Origin: SAR116 cluster bacterium AG-325-F22
GTDB lineage: Bacteria > Pseudomonadota > Alphaproteobacteria > Puniceispirillales > Marisalimonadaceae
NCBI GenBank assembly: GCA_003282885.1
Contig: QBYJ01000014.1
Location: 1-36,151 of the forward strand
Direction: 5' to 3'
Length of the DNA stretch: 36,151 nucleotides
Positions 1 through 9,360 of this stretch are shown piece by piece. A program made the position numbers and the translations under genes. Each line of letters begins with the position of its first letter. Position 1 is the stretch's first letter. The notes beneath the pieces are model-generated. The model had not been told where the DNA came from and ran no database searches. It was given only the letters and a program-made list of their open reading frames with translations.

Positions 1-508
1 CTTTCTTATATGGACACTTCTGATTGCCGTTTTTATGCTTGGCTTATCTTTTGCATCAGTTCCTTTATATGATTTGTTTTGTAGGGTAACTGGTTATGCA
101 GGAACAGTACAAAGGGCGTCTTTAGCGCCAGGATCAAGCGGTCAATACAAAAATATTCAAATAAGGTTTGATTCAAATATATCTTCAGATTTGAATTGGG
201 AATTTTCAGCTCCTAAAAAAGAGATTATAGTTCAACCAGGTGTACAAGAAGTAATTTATTATACAGCTAAAAACTTATCTGATAAAGCAACCACAGGTAC
301 TGCTGTTTTTAATGTATCTCCACCTAAAGCGGGTAGTATCTTTATGAAAGTTGATTGTTTTTGTTTTGTAAAACAAACACTGCAGCCAGGAGAAGAAGTT
401 AGGATGCCTGTATCATTTTATGTTGATCCAAGTATAGATGATGATGACAACACTAAGAATTTGGAAGAAATTACCTTATCTTATACATTTTTCAATGCAG
501 AAACTTAG
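1..508 (+). CDS. ctaG: Cytochrome c oxidase assembly protein CtaG/Cox11 (5' end missing)
   Basis: CtaG/Cox11 is a membrane-anchored periplasmic protein that delivers copper to the CuB site of subunit I of aa3-type cytochrome oxidase. The open frame enters the window at base 2, without a start codon, so the gene begins upstream; 168 residues are visible of a family length near 190-200. The visible part starts in the membrane segment, then SVPLYDLFCRVTGYAGT, the classic region after the helix. The copper-binding CFCF motif lies at bases 356-367, followed by QTLQPGE and MPVSFYVDP, both diagnostic. The stop is TAG at 506-508. It is followed by cox3 and surf1 in the usual alphaproteobacterial order, supporting a role in the same oxidase. 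The internal ATG at base 35 lies inside the membrane helix and is not the true start. Confidence 0.96.
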   Translation, partial: FLIWTLLIAVFMLGLSFASVPLYDLFCRVTGYAGTVQRASLAPGSSGQYKNIQIRFDSNISSDLNWEFSAPKKEIIVQPGVQEVIYYTAKNLSDKATTGTAVFNVSPPKAGSIFMKVDCFCFVKQTLQPGEEVRMPVSFYVDPSIDDDDNTKNLEEITLSYTFFNAET

Positions 509-557
509 GTGTTGAAATTATAAGTTTAACTATATAAAAATAGATTAGGAGGATTTA

Positions 558-1343
558 ATGAGCGGTGATCAAAAGCATCAATATCATTTAGTTGAACCAA
601 GTCCATGGCCTGCACTAGGGTCAGCAGCTGGTTTTACTTTGTTCTTGGGTCTTACTCTGTTTATGCATGAATATCCATATTCAATTTATGTGTTAGGAGC
701 TGGCTTGTTTATGGTAATAGCAACCATGTTTTATTGGTGGAGAGATGTGGTTAGAGAGGCTGAATATCAAGGACATCACACACCAATTGTACAAATAGGT
801 ATGAGATATGGTATGATTTTTTTCATCTGTTCTGAGGTAATGTTCTTTGTGGCATTTTTTTGGGCTTTCTTTGATTCCAGTTTATACCCTGACACAGGTG
901 TTTGGCCTCCAGCTGACATAGTAGCTCTCGATCCTTTTGATTTACCACTAATCAATACTTTAATTCTTCTTCTATCAGGTTGTACTGTAACCTGGTCTCA
1001 TCATGCTTTACAGCATAACAATAGAAAAGATTTTATAAGGGGTCTTGTTCTTACGATAATACTAGGTGCAATTTTTACAGCCGTTCAAGCTTATGAATAT
1101 CAACACGCTACATTTGCGTTTACTGATGGAATTTATGCATCAACTTTTTATATGGCAACAGGATTCCACGGATTTCATGTTTTAGTTGGTACAATTTTTT
1201 TAACTGTATGTTTGTTTAGAGGTTTGAAAGGTCATTTTTCTTCTGAGCACCACTTTGGTTTCGAAGCAGCTGCATGGTATTGGCATTTTGTTGACGTGGT
1301 TTGGTTGTTTTTATTTGTGTGTATATACTGGTGGGGTGGTTGA
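558..1343 (+). CDS. ctaE: Cytochrome c oxidase subunit III
   Basis: Subunit III of aa3-type cytochrome c oxidase, an integral inner-membrane protein that stabilises the catalytic subunit I. The 261-residue product has the full family length and seven hydrophobic segments. It starts with the typical HxYHLVEPSPWP stretch and contains EVMFFVAFFWAFFDSSL, TVTWSHHAL and, near the C-terminus, AAWYWHFVDVVWLFLFV, all hallmarks of COX3. A strong Shine-Dalgarno sequence, AGGAGGA at 547-553, fixes the ATG at 558. It sits 49 bases after ctaG and 45 bases before surf1, so it is probably co-transcribed with them. Subunits I and II are not in this window and presumably lie upstream of ctaG. Confidence 0.98.
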   Translation: MSGDQKHQYHLVEPSPWPALGSAAGFTLFLGLTLFMHEYPYSIYVLGAGLFMVIATMFYWWRDVVREAEYQGHHTPIVQIGMRYGMIFFICSEVMFFVAFFWAFFDSSLYPDTGVWPPADIVALDPFDLPLINTLILLLSGCTVTWSHHALQHNNRKDFIRGLVLTIILGAIFTAVQAYEYQHATFAFTDGIYASTFYMATGFHGFHVLVGTIFLTVCLFRGLKGHFSSEHHFGFEAAAWYWHFVDVVWLFLFVCIYWWGG

Positions 1344-1388
1344 TAAGTGTATTAAACTTATCAAAAATTTGGAGATTACATACAACTA

Positions 1389-2132
1389 ATGAATATTTAC
1401 TTTAGGCCTCTACTTTGGCCAACAATATTTTCTATATTAATCTTTGCTCTTTTGTTCAGCTTTGGCACTTGGCAGGTTAAAAGATTATTCTGGAAAGAGG
1501 CATTAATACAAAGATACATTACACAAAGTCAGTCTAATCCAATTAAGAATCCATCTAAATTAGATCTTTCAAATATTAATGAATTTAAATCCGTAGAGCT
1601 TTCAGGATCATTTTTACATAAAGACGAAGTTTATATTACTGGCAAAACTTATGAGGGTAATGCTGGATTTCATGTAATAACTCCATTTAACCTTAATAAT
1701 AATAAAGTAATTTTAATAAATAGAGGTTGGGTATCTGAAAGCTACAGAAATCCTAAAAAGAGAAAGTTTAGTTTAGTTGAGGGACAAATTGTTTTGAAAG
1801 GAATAATAAGATACCCACAAAAAAAAGGTTACTTCGTTCCTGAAAATGACGGCAATAATGGTTTTTGGTTTACAATAAAGCCAAATGAAATTATTAACTT
1901 TTTAAACTTAACTTCAAATCAAGTAATAAATAATTATTATATAGATGCTCTTCGACAAGGAGAAAAGCTAACTCTTCCAATAGGAGTTACAGGTAAACCA
2001 AAATTAAGGAATCAACACCTATCATATGCTGTAACCTGGTATGGCTTGGCTTTGTCTTTGTTATTTGTATATTTCTCATATCACGTGTCTTCTGGTAGAT
2101 TAAGTTTCAAAAAGAAAGACAACAATGAGTAA
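1389..2132 (+). CDS. surf1: SURF1 family cytochrome oxidase assembly protein
   Basis: SURF1 (Shy1) helps insert heme a into subunit I of cytochrome oxidase. The 247-residue product has the family architecture: an N-terminal membrane helix (about residues 9-28) ending in FGTWQVKRLFWKEALI, a large periplasmic domain with VLINRGWV, and a second membrane helix near the C-terminus introduced by the conserved HLSYAVTWYGLA. The domain is somewhat lysine- and asparagine-rich, as expected from the AT bias. The gene follows cox3 and its last 8 bases overlap the start of thrC, so translation of the two is probably coupled. No strong ribosome-binding site is visible before the ATG. Confidence 0.95.
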   Translation: MNIYFRPLLWPTIFSILIFALLFSFGTWQVKRLFWKEALIQRYITQSQSNPIKNPSKLDLSNINEFKSVELSGSFLHKDEVYITGKTYEGNAGFHVITPFNLNNNKVILINRGWVSESYRNPKKRKFSLVEGQIVLKGIIRYPQKKGYFVPENDGNNGFWFTIKPNEIINFLNLTSNQVINNYYIDALRQGEKLTLPIGVTGKPKLRNQHLSYAVTWYGLALSLLFVYFSYHVSSGRLSFKKKDNNE

Positions 2133-3540
2133 TTCGATTAAATATTCAAGTACAAGAGGTGGAGAATCATCCCTTTCTTATGAAGACGTTCTTTTGTCTG
2201 GTTTAGCTAGGGATGGAGGTTTGTTCATGCCGGAAGAATGGCCGCAATTTAGTCATTCTGATTTAAATGAAATGAGGCATTTAAATTATGCGGAATTATC
2301 AGCAAAAATTATAAGACCTTTCGTAGAACCTTGTTTAAGTGAAAACGAATTATTAAATATCTCCAAAGACACCTACTCTGTATTCAACAAAGATGTTGCA
2401 CCCTTATATCAACTTAATAAGAACTTACACGTGCTTGAATTGTTCCACGGACCGACCTTAGCTTTTAAAGACTATGCCATGCAGTTTTTAGCTAGAGCTT
2501 TTAATCAAGCACTAAACAAAAGAGCTCAAAAGGGTGTAATTTTGGGAGCGACTAGTGGTGATACAGGATCTGCTGCTTTAGAGGCTTTTAAGGGAAAAGA
2601 AAATATAGATATCTTTATACTCTTCCCACATAAAAGAGTTTCAAGTGTTCAACAAAAGCAGATGACTTGGATTAATGAAAGAGGAGCTTACGCTTTATCG
2701 GTTAAAACAGATTTCGATGGGTGTCAGGAAATAGTGAAAGATTGTTTTGAAGACTTGAAATTTAAAGATGAAACTTCATTGTCAGCTATAAACTCTATAA
2801 ACTGGGTAAGACTTTTACCTCAAATTGTATATTATTTTTACTCTGCTTTAAAAATAGGTGTGCCAGATAAAGAGATTGCATTCTCAGTTCCTACAGGTAA
2901 TTTTGGGAATATATTAGCAGGATGGATGGCCAAAAAAATTGGTTTGCCTATATCAAAATTAATATGTGGATCAAATCAGAACGATATATTAACAAGGTTT
3001 TTCAAAAATGGATTAATGGAGAGAAAAAATGTGCTTCCTTCCTATAGTCCAAGTATGGATATACAAGTCTCTAGTAATTTTGAAAGGCTTTTATACGAGA
3101 TAAACGAAAGAGATACAGATAAAGTTAAGCAACAAATGAAAGAATTTAAAAATAACGGTAATTTTGAAATCACAAAAAATCAACTTGAAAAAATTAATAA
3201 TTTATTTTCTGCATATATGATTTCAGACGAAGAAACTTTAGAGATAATAAACAAGGTTTATACAGACTATAATTACATTCTTGACCCTCATAGTGCAATT
3301 GGATATGGAGCAGCTCAAAAGTCACTTGATAACAATATTATATCAAAAGATATGTCTGTAATTTCAATTGCATGTGCTCATCCGGCTAAGTTTCCAGAGA
3401 TAATTAGTAAAAGTATAAATGTAATGCCAAAAAAACCTTTTTATTTGGAAAATATAATGAGCAGTAAAGAATATTTTAATATAATGGATCCAAGCATAAA
3501 TGATGTTCAAAATTTTATTAAATCTAATATGAGAAACTGA
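2125..3540 (+). CDS. thrC: Threonine synthase
   Basis: PLP enzyme that converts O-phosphohomoserine to threonine in the cytoplasm. The 471-residue length is normal for the bacterial class I enzyme. It opens with YSSTRGG, carries the PLP-lysine motif HGPTLAFKDYAMQFL (Lys at about 115), the GATSGDTGSAA phosphate-binding loop, the SVPTGNFGN stretch and the late ILDPHSAIGYGA segment. The start overlaps surf1 by 8 bases, and the stop TGA shares one base with the ATG of the M16 peptidase gene, so three genes are tightly coupled. The preceding enzyme of the pathway, homoserine kinase ThrB, is encoded about 5 kb further on the other strand. Confidence 0.98.
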   Translation: MSNSIKYSSTRGGESSLSYEDVLLSGLARDGGLFMPEEWPQFSHSDLNEMRHLNYAELSAKIIRPFVEPCLSENELLNISKDTYSVFNKDVAPLYQLNKNLHVLELFHGPTLAFKDYAMQFLARAFNQALNKRAQKGVILGATSGDTGSAALEAFKGKENIDIFILFPHKRVSSVQQKQMTWINERGAYALSVKTDFDGCQEIVKDCFEDLKFKDETSLSAINSINWVRLLPQIVYYFYSALKIGVPDKEIAFSVPTGNFGNILAGWMAKKIGLPISKLICGSNQNDILTRFFKNGLMERKNVLPSYSPSMDIQVSSNFERLLYEINERDTDKVKQQMKEFKNNGNFEITKNQLEKINNLFSAYMISDEETLEIINKVYTDYNYILDPHSAIGYGAAQKSLDNNIISKDMSVISIACAHPAKFPEIISKSINVMPKKPFYLENIMSSKEYFNIMDPSINDVQNFIKSNMRN

Positions 3541-4796
3541 TGAATGTAGAATTCAAAATCTTAGATTGTGGTCTTACATTATTGCATGATCAGATGGATG
3601 TTAATAGTACTTCAGTTGGAGTTTATATTGGATCTGGAAGTTCGCAAGAAGCAAAGGATGAATGTGGAATAGCACATATGCTAGAACATATGGCATTTAA
3701 AGGAACTGAAAATAGAAATGCAGAAAAAATAGCTAGGGAAATAGAAGATGTTGGTGGCGATATAAATGCATACACAAGTAAAGAGATCACAGCGTATTAT
3801 TTAAAAGTTTTAAAAGAAGACACAAATCTTGGTATTGATATTTTATCTGACATAATTAAAAACTCTACTTTTCCAAGAGAGGAAATTGAAAGGGAACGTG
3901 GTGTTATTATTTCGGAAATAGGTCAGTCAAACGATGCACCAGATGATAAGGTATTTGAAAATTTTACTTCAACAGCTTTTAAAAATCAATCTATAGGCAG
4001 GCCAATTCTTGGAACTAAAGAGACCGTAAGTAATTTTCAACAATGTGATTTAAAATCATTTTTGAAAGCCAATTATGCATCAGATAACATGGTTATTGCC
4101 TCATCTGGTAATTTAGATAGAGATTGGTTTTTTAAAACTGTTGAAGAAAAATTTTCAAATATAAAAAATAGTTTTAAATGCAAGAAAAAATTATCAAAAT
4201 GGAATTCTGGTTTTTGTGGAGAAGATAGAGATTTAGAGCAAACACAATTAGTTTTTGGTATTGAGGGTCTTAAAAATACTGATTTTGATCGTTATTCGTT
4301 ACGCGCACTCGCTATTATACTAGGTGGTGGCATGTCATCAAGGTTGTTCCAAGAAATAAGAGAAAAAAGAGGTTTATGTTATTCTATTTTCTCATTTACA
4401 CAAATGCAAAATTCCTCAGGAGTGTTTGGATTTTATGCGGGCACTTCACCAAATGATTTAAATGAATTACTTGAAGCGAGTTTAAACGAATGGAAAAATA
4501 TTAAAAACTCTATTTCTAATGATGAATTAACCAGAGCAAAAGCTCAAATGCGTTCAGGCTTTATTATGGGGCAAGAAAGTAATGGTGCAAGGGCTGAATA
4601 TCACGCAAAAAGTATGATTAATTTTGGTAAACTCATAGAAACTAATGAAGTAATAAAAAAAATAGAAAATATCTCTATTACTTCTATCTATGATGTAATA
4701 GAAAAATTATTTGCTTCAGCTAATCCAGTATTATCGGTAATAGGTCCAGATGCATCGTCATTGAAGAAATTAAACGTCAATAATCTGCTTAATTAG
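3540..4796 (+). CDS. M16 family zinc peptidase (processing-peptidase type)
   Basis: Zinc metallopeptidase of the pitrilysin/mitochondrial-processing-peptidase family. The inverted zinc motif HxxEH is intact (His46, Glu49, His50 in AHMLEHMAFKG), and the distal zinc-ligand glutamate is present in RERGVIISEI (about residue 126), so the N-terminal lobe should be catalytic. The second M16 lobe follows, with GGGMSSRLFQEIREKRGLCYS. Length (418 aa) matches the single-chain alphaproteobacterial homologues of mitochondrial beta-MPP. There is no signal peptide. The location directly behind thrC is a well known alphaproteobacterial arrangement. The natural substrate of bacterial members is not settled; turnover of short peptides is a reasonable guess. 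The start codon shares one base with the thrC stop. Confidence 0.94.
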   Translation: MNVEFKILDCGLTLLHDQMDVNSTSVGVYIGSGSSQEAKDECGIAHMLEHMAFKGTENRNAEKIAREIEDVGGDINAYTSKEITAYYLKVLKEDTNLGIDILSDIIKNSTFPREEIERERGVIISEIGQSNDAPDDKVFENFTSTAFKNQSIGRPILGTKETVSNFQQCDLKSFLKANYASDNMVIASSGNLDRDWFFKTVEEKFSNIKNSFKCKKKLSKWNSGFCGEDRDLEQTQLVFGIEGLKNTDFDRYSLRALAIILGGGMSSRLFQEIREKRGLCYSIFSFTQMQNSSGVFGFYAGTSPNDLNELLEASLNEWKNIKNSISNDELTRAKAQMRSGFIMGQESNGARAEYHAKSMINFGKLIETNEVIKKIENISITSIYDVIEKLFASANPVLSVIGPDASSLKKLNVNNLLN

Positions 4797-4801
4797 ATTG
4801 T

Positions 4802-5362
4802 TCAGGCGCTCCCTGAGTATGATACAAGCTTTTTAGGATCAATCCCTATCTTTGTGAGTGAGTCTTTCCATAAAGATATTTCTAAATCATTGTGGAATAT
4901 TAATTCCTTTGAAGAATTTGTAATAATCCAAGAATTTTCAAGCAATTCATTATTTAGTTGTCCTTTATCCCATACTGCACAACCTAGAAAAATTTTAGCA
5001 TTTTGTGGTGATTGATTTTTTGAAATATCTTCTAAAATTTCCTCAGAGCTCGTAATCATGACACCTTCAAGAATATATTCTGAAGTTGGATATTTTTTTT
5101 CATTAGAGTGTATAATAAAACCTTGATTTAGGTGCACAGGGCCTCCAAAAAAAGTTGGATTGGATTTTATTTTAAGATCATTATTTATTTTCATCTTTTT
5201 TAAGAATTGGGAAGTATCAAAATTATATAGAGGTTTATTTAAAATCAAACCCATAGTAACTTCATTAGTATGTTCGCAGACTAGTATAACTGAATTTTGA
5301 AATCTTACATCTTCAAGTCCTGGAGATGCGATCAAAAGTTTACCTATCAATTCTTGATCCAT
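4802..5362 (-). CDS. UPF0301 (YqgE/AlgH) family protein
   Basis: Member of the widespread UPF0301/DUF179 family (YqgE; AlgH in Pseudomonas). The 186-residue size is typical. Recognisable parts are the start LIGKLLIASPGLEDVRF, the VILVCEHT and GLILNKPL blocks, FFGGPVHLNQGFIIH, and the late FLGCAVWDKGQLNNEL. No enzyme activity is established for the family; AlgH was described as a regulator of alginate genes, but that role does not transfer to other species. The gene converges on the M16 gene with a 5-base gap and diverges from the DsbD-like gene, sharing a short intergenic stretch of about 53 bases in which any promoters for both must lie. Confidence 0.93.
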   Translation of the reverse strand: MDQELIGKLLIASPGLEDVRFQNSVILVCEHTNEVTMGLILNKPLYNFDTSQFLKKMKINNDLKIKSNPTFFGGPVHLNQGFIIHSNEKKYPTSEYILEGVMITSSEEILEDISKNQSPQNAKIFLGCAVWDKGQLNNELLENSWIITNSSKELIFHNDLEISLWKDSLTKIGIDPKKLVSYSGSA

Positions 5363-5415
5363 ATATGGTATTCCAATATATTATAAATAAACATAATAAT
5401 AACCGAAAAGAAATA

Positions 5416-7380
5416 ATGTACAATAATGTAGTGAGTTTGAAATATCATAAAATTGTATTAATCTTTTTTTGTTTATTATTTGTTAACTTTTTAAATATTA
5501 ACAAATGTTTTTCAAATTTTTTATCCTCAAACAAAACTTTAGAAATTAATGAAAATTACAACTTTGTTGATTTCAAACTTTTGTTTGGAAAAAAATCTAA
5601 AAGTAACCCGTCTGAAATTTTACTTGGCTTAAAAGTTAATCTTTTACCAAAATGGAAAATATATTGGCGAAATCCAGGAGATGCAGGTTTACCCCCTGAA
5701 ATAAACTTTAACAATGCCCATAATATTAAATTAGCAAAACTCCTATATCCAAATCCGAAAAGATTTGATTTTTTTGGTATAGAAACATTCGGTTATGAAA
5801 AAAAAGTTATTTTCCCTTTAGAAATTATACTGGAACAACAGGAACAAATTATGTCAGGTTTTCTGGAATTGAATGCTCAGGTTTGCTCAGATATTTGTGT
5901 CCCAGTAACTCATAAATTTAATTTAAATGAACTCAATCTTGATAATGAAAGTAAAATACAATTAGAAGAAATAATTAAGTATAAAAATCAAGTACCAAGA
6001 TTAGCAGAACAAAACTTAAAGTTAATATCGTCTAATTTTGAAGAGAATAAATTAAATATAACTTTCGAAAATAACTTAAATATAAAACCATATGATATCA
6101 TTATTGAGGATAGTAAAGGGAATATTTATTCAAAGCCATACTACTCTTTGAAAAAAAATTTATTAAATTTATCGATAAACCTTACTAACAAAAATAAATA
6201 TAATTTTACTGGTTTGAAATTTACTTTTCTTACTAATAATTATAGCTATCAAGCATCCATTAAGAACTTGACAACATTAAAAACAAATAATGTTTTAAAC
6301 AATATTGATAATCCTCTAGGTTTTCAAATTTTACTTATAGCCTTCATAGGTGGGTTTATATTAAATTTTATGCCATGTGTTTTACCTGTATTGTCGCTTA
6401 AAATGATACAACTTGTGAGTCTAAGTTCTAAGAGTAGAACAGTTTATAATAAGAAATTATTTTTTAATATATTTGGAATTCTGACTACATTTTTTTTATT
6501 AGCGACAATAACGTATTTCATCAAAGCTTCTGGCAATCTTGTTGGTTGGGGCATACAATTTCAAAATCCATATTTCCTTATATTTATGATTATATTAACA
6601 TCTTTTTTTGCCTTAAATCTATTAGGTATATTCCATTATTTTCTACCTGCAAAACTTTTGTCAATTTTGTCTTACAAAAGAGAAGGTTTTTTTGGTGATT
6701 TCTTAACAGGAATGTTTTTAACTTTCTTGGCAACGCCTTGTACAGCCCCCCTAGTAGGAACAGCTATTGGTTTTGCTCTTTCAGGGAGCACATTTGAAAT
6801 TTATTCTGTCCTTTTAATAATGGGATTTGGCTTGTCTTTACCATTGATTTTATTTGGCTTATTTCCAAGGATGATATCATTTATCCCAAAGCCTGGTAAT
6901 TGGTTAATAATTTTCAAAAAACTAATGGCTCTTTTACTTTTAATAACCTCTCTATGGTTGATTAACGTTTTAGTGGAATTACAAAGTAATACTAACAAAT
7001 TTACTGAAACAAATATCTCTGATAAATCAATAATTAATTGGAATATAGGTGGTAATATTAGCTTGCCTAACCAATTGGTAAAAGAAGGTAAAACTGTTTT
7101 TATAGATATTACCGCTGATTGGTGTTTAACGTGTAAGGTAAATAAAATTTTTGTTATTGATACCAAAGAAGTTTCAGAACTATTTAAGAAAAATAATGTT
7201 ATAATTTTACGATTAGATTGGACAAAGCCAAATGAAAAAATCAAGCAATTTTTAGCTTTCAAAGGGCGCTATGGGATACCCTTTAACGAGATATATAGTC
7301 CTATAATACCCAATGGTAAAATTTTTCCTGAAATTTTAACCATTAAAGTGATTAAAGAATATTTGGATACAGCTAAATAA
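5416..7380 (+). CDS. dsbD: DsbD/ScsB-family thiol:disulfide interchange protein
   Basis: Inner-membrane reductant conduit that passes electrons from cytoplasmic thioredoxin to periplasmic thiol proteins. With the start at 5416 (654 aa) the order is: signal peptide (about residues 15-33), a periplasmic alpha domain with WRNPGDAGLPP and the redox pair C157/C161 in QVCSDICVP, a multi-helix transmembrane domain with its two key cysteines C321 (FMPCVLPV) and C442 (ATPCTAP), and a C-terminal thioredoxin-like domain with DWCLTCK (C570/C573). The CxxxC alpha site and overall plan look closer to ScsB than to enterobacterial DsbD. An upstream in-frame ATG at 5326 would place 30 charged residues before the signal peptide and overlap the divergent YqgE gene, so I reject it. 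A likely client is CcmG/CcmH at the far end of this window. Confidence 0.93.
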   Translation: MYNNVVSLKYHKIVLIFFCLLFVNFLNINKCFSNFLSSNKTLEINENYNFVDFKLLFGKKSKSNPSEILLGLKVNLLPKWKIYWRNPGDAGLPPEINFNNAHNIKLAKLLYPNPKRFDFFGIETFGYEKKVIFPLEIILEQQEQIMSGFLELNAQVCSDICVPVTHKFNLNELNLDNESKIQLEEIIKYKNQVPRLAEQNLKLISSNFEENKLNITFENNLNIKPYDIIIEDSKGNIYSKPYYSLKKNLLNLSINLTNKNKYNFTGLKFTFLTNNYSYQASIKNLTTLKTNNVLNNIDNPLGFQILLIAFIGGFILNFMPCVLPVLSLKMIQLVSLSSKSRTVYNKKLFFNIFGILTTFFLLATITYFIKASGNLVGWGIQFQNPYFLIFMIILTSFFALNLLGIFHYFLPAKLLSILSYKREGFFGDFLTGMFLTFLATPCTAPLVGTAIGFALSGSTFEIYSVLLIMGFGLSLPLILFGLFPRMISFIPKPGNWLIIFKKLMALLLLITSLWLINVLVELQSNTNKFTETNISDKSIINWNIGGNISLPNQLVKEGKTVFIDITADWCLTCKVNKIFVIDTKEVSELFKKNNVIILRLDWTKPNEKIKQFLAFKGRYGIPFNEIYSPIIPNGKIFPEILTIKVIKEYLDTAK

Positions 7381-7441
7381 ATCTGTTTAAAATAATTTAT
7401 ATTTGTTTATTGTATGAATTTATTAAAATTAAGGAGTTTAT

Positions 7442-7921
7442 ATGTCAATAGGTGTAGGAGATAGTTTCCCGTCTGGTACTTTTCTTTTGAAAGATCATGA
7501 AGGTGTCAAGCATATTAGTACTGAAGAATATTTTAAATCCAAAAAAGTAGTTCTTTTTGCATTACCTGGTGCTTTTACTCCTACTTGTTCCGCTAAACAT
7601 TTACCTAGTTATATTAAGAATTATGAAAAGATTATAGAAAAACACGTATCTGTAGTTGCATGTATGGCAGTTAACGATCCGCATGTTATGTGCGCCTGGG
7701 GTGAAGCAAATAGTGTAGTCGGAAAAATAGATATGCTTGCAGACACAGATTGTTCAATCTCAGAATCTTTAGGACTAGACATGGACTTTGGAAAAGTTAT
7801 GGGACGAAGGTCAAGAAGATTTTCTATGGTCGTTGAAAATAATATTATATCTAAACTATTTGTTGAAGAGATAGGGGCTTTTGAAGTTTCCTCAGCCGAG
7901 AATATGTTAAAACATTTGTAA
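7442..7921 (+). CDS. Peroxiredoxin of the Prx5 type
   Basis: Thiol peroxidase that reduces hydrogen peroxide and organic peroxides. The peroxidatic cysteine is Cys49 in ALPGAFTPTCSAKHLPSY, the signature of the Prx5 subfamily (redoxin fold), and the 159-residue length matches. A matching Prx5 feature is GRRSRRFSMVVENN near residue 123. Three other cysteines occur (about residues 74, 81 and 95); whether any acts as resolving cysteine cannot be told from the sequence. Reductant is probably glutaredoxin or thioredoxin. AAGGAG at about 7431-7436 is a good ribosome-binding site for the ATG at 7442. The gene follows dsbD by 61 bases and converges on rnhA with a 4-base gap. Confidence 0.95.
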   Translation: MSIGVGDSFPSGTFLLKDHEGVKHISTEEYFKSKKVVLFALPGAFTPTCSAKHLPSYIKNYEKIIEKHVSVVACMAVNDPHVMCAWGEANSVVGKIDMLADTDCSISESLGLDMDFGKVMGRRSRRFSMVVENNIISKLFVEEIGAFEVSSAENMLKHL

Positions 7922-7925
7922 TCTC

Positions 7926-8360
7926 CTATGATCTCTCGTTCATAGCTTTAACCGCTAATTCATCTGCTATTTCGTTAAAGTGATCTCCCGAATGACCTTT
8001 AACCCAAAACCAATTTACTGAGTGAAAATCAACATACTTTTCTAACTCTATCCACAAATCTTTGTTAGCAACGGGTTTCTTATTTGCTGTCTTCCATCCA
8101 TTTTTTTTCCAATTAAAAATCCAAGAAGTTATGCCATTTTTTACATATTGCGAGTCAGTATATAAAGCTATATTGCTAGGCTTTAAAATTGCTTTAAGGG
8201 CTTCAATAGTAGCAGTTAATTCCATTTGATTATTTGTTGTTAATTGTTTTGATCCTGACATATACTTTTTTTCTTTAGCGTATATTAATATAGCACCCCA
8301 TCCACCTTTACCTGGGTTACCTGAGCACGCGCCATCTGTGTAAATTGTTACCTCATTCAT
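7926..8360 (-). CDS. rnhA: Ribonuclease HI
   Basis: Cytoplasmic endonuclease that removes RNA from RNA:DNA hybrids, for example replication primers and R-loops. All four catalytic acidic residues are in place: Asp9 ([17 protein letters not shown]), Glu47 (MELTA), Asp69 (LYTDSQYV) and Asp133 (EIADELA), together with the mobile-loop His123 in VKGHSGD. Length (144 aa) is that of the classic bacterial type 1 enzyme. Its start overlaps the thrB stop by 4 bases (ATGA type), so it is the last gene of an ispH-thrB-rnhA operon, an order common in Alphaproteobacteria. Confidence 0.98.
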   Translation of the reverse strand: MNEVTIYTDGACSGNPGKGGWGAILIYAKEKKYMSGSKQLTTNNQMELTATIEALKAILKPSNIALYTDSQYVKNGITSWIFNWKKNGWKTANKKPVANKDLWIELEKYVDFHSVNWFWVKGHSGDHFNEIADELAVKAMNERS

Positions 8361-9343
8361 AGCTGGTCAGTTTCGTGATAATTTACTTTTTCGACTACTT
8401 CTCTAAAGTGTTTTAACTTATTTATATATTCTGCAGGATTTTTAGGAAGAACATCTGCATCTTTTGGAGTGTGTACCCAGTCATATAATCTTGTAAGTAA
8501 AAACCTCATAGATGCAACTTTAGACAAAAGAGGCAAATAAAAAATTTCATCACTACTTAATTTTCTTTGAGAGTTGTATCCATCAAGTAAGGATTGATAT
8601 TTTTTTTGGTTGAAAATTTTTTCTTGATCAAAACACCAAGCATTTATGGCTATAGCTAAATCATAAGATAAAATGTCAGTACAAGAAAAGTAAAAATCTA
8701 TTATGCCTGATAATTTATTTTCATGAAAAAAAACATTATCGGGAAAAATGTCTGCGTGAATAAAACCTTTAGGTAAATTATATGGCCAAAACTTTACACA
8801 GTAATTAAATGAATTTTGTATCTCTTTTAAAATGTTAGGTTCAATTTTATTTAAAATATTATTAGGAATTGAAACATAACATTTTTTAATAAGACTTTGA
8901 CATCCATTTATTGAAAGAGAATTTTCCCTTTCAGAAGAGAAATCTCTAGTTTTTATATGCATTAAGCCTATTTTAGATCCGACTTTGTAACAGTCTTCTA
9001 TTGTTATTTTAGTTTTAGATTTTCCTTGTAAATAGTTTACAATGATTGCAGGTTTTCCACGTATTTCCTGAAGATAATTATCTTTTGCATCACAAATTGG
9101 TTTTGGACAAAAAAACTTTTTTTTACTAAGATGATTCATTACATTTATAAAAAATGGTAAATCTTTTTTGCTTACTCTTTTTTCAAAAATTGTAAGTATA
9201 AATTCACCGCTGGTAGTTTTTAAATGAAAATTACTATTTTCTATTCCTTCCGTAATTCCAGTAAATGAGAGTAAATTACCAATTCTATATTGTTTCAAAA
9301 AATCAGATATTTGTTCATCATTTAAATTAGTATAAACTGCCAA
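8357..9343 (-). CDS. thrB: Homoserine kinase, aminoglycoside-phosphotransferase fold (ThrB2 type)
   Basis: Phosphorylates homoserine to O-phosphohomoserine, the substrate of threonine synthase. The 328-residue protein belongs to the APH/choline-kinase fold rather than the GHMP kinases: it begins [12 protein letters not shown], has the nucleotide-lid region near residues 27-55, the catalytic loop [14 protein letters not shown] (His196, Asp198, Asn203) and the metal-binding IIDFYFSC (Asp216). The N-terminal wording and its placement between ispH and rnhA are those of alphaproteobacterial ThrB rather than an antibiotic kinase. It overlaps rnhA by 4 bases and starts 17 bases after ispH. Together with thrC at 2125 it completes the last two steps of threonine synthesis. 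Confidence 0.95.
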   Translation of the reverse strand: MAVYTNLNDEQISDFLKQYRIGNLLSFTGITEGIENSNFHLKTTSGEFILTIFEKRVSKKDLPFFINVMNHLSKKKFFCPKPICDAKDNYLQEIRGKPAIIVNYLQGKSKTKITIEDCYKVGSKIGLMHIKTRDFSSERENSLSINGCQSLIKKCYVSIPNNILNKIEPNILKEIQNSFNYCVKFWPYNLPKGFIHADIFPDNVFFHENKLSGIIDFYFSCTDILSYDLAIAINAWCFDQEKIFNQKKYQSLLDGYNSQRKLSSDEIFYLPLLSKVASMRFLLTRLYDWVHTPKDADVLPKNPAEYINKLKHFREVVEKVNYHETDQL

Positions 9344-9360
9344 TTTTGTGTCCTAATTTC

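Noticed and set aside
5326-5415. Earlier start for the DsbD/ScsB gene at 5326
   Set aside because: It would add 30 polar residues ahead of a clear signal peptide and overlap the start of the divergent yqgE gene.
6801-7262. 153-codon open frame on the minus strand inside the DsbD/ScsB gene
   Set aside because: Lies opposite the thioredoxin and membrane domains, shows no family features, and its residues are the mirror of AT-rich coding.
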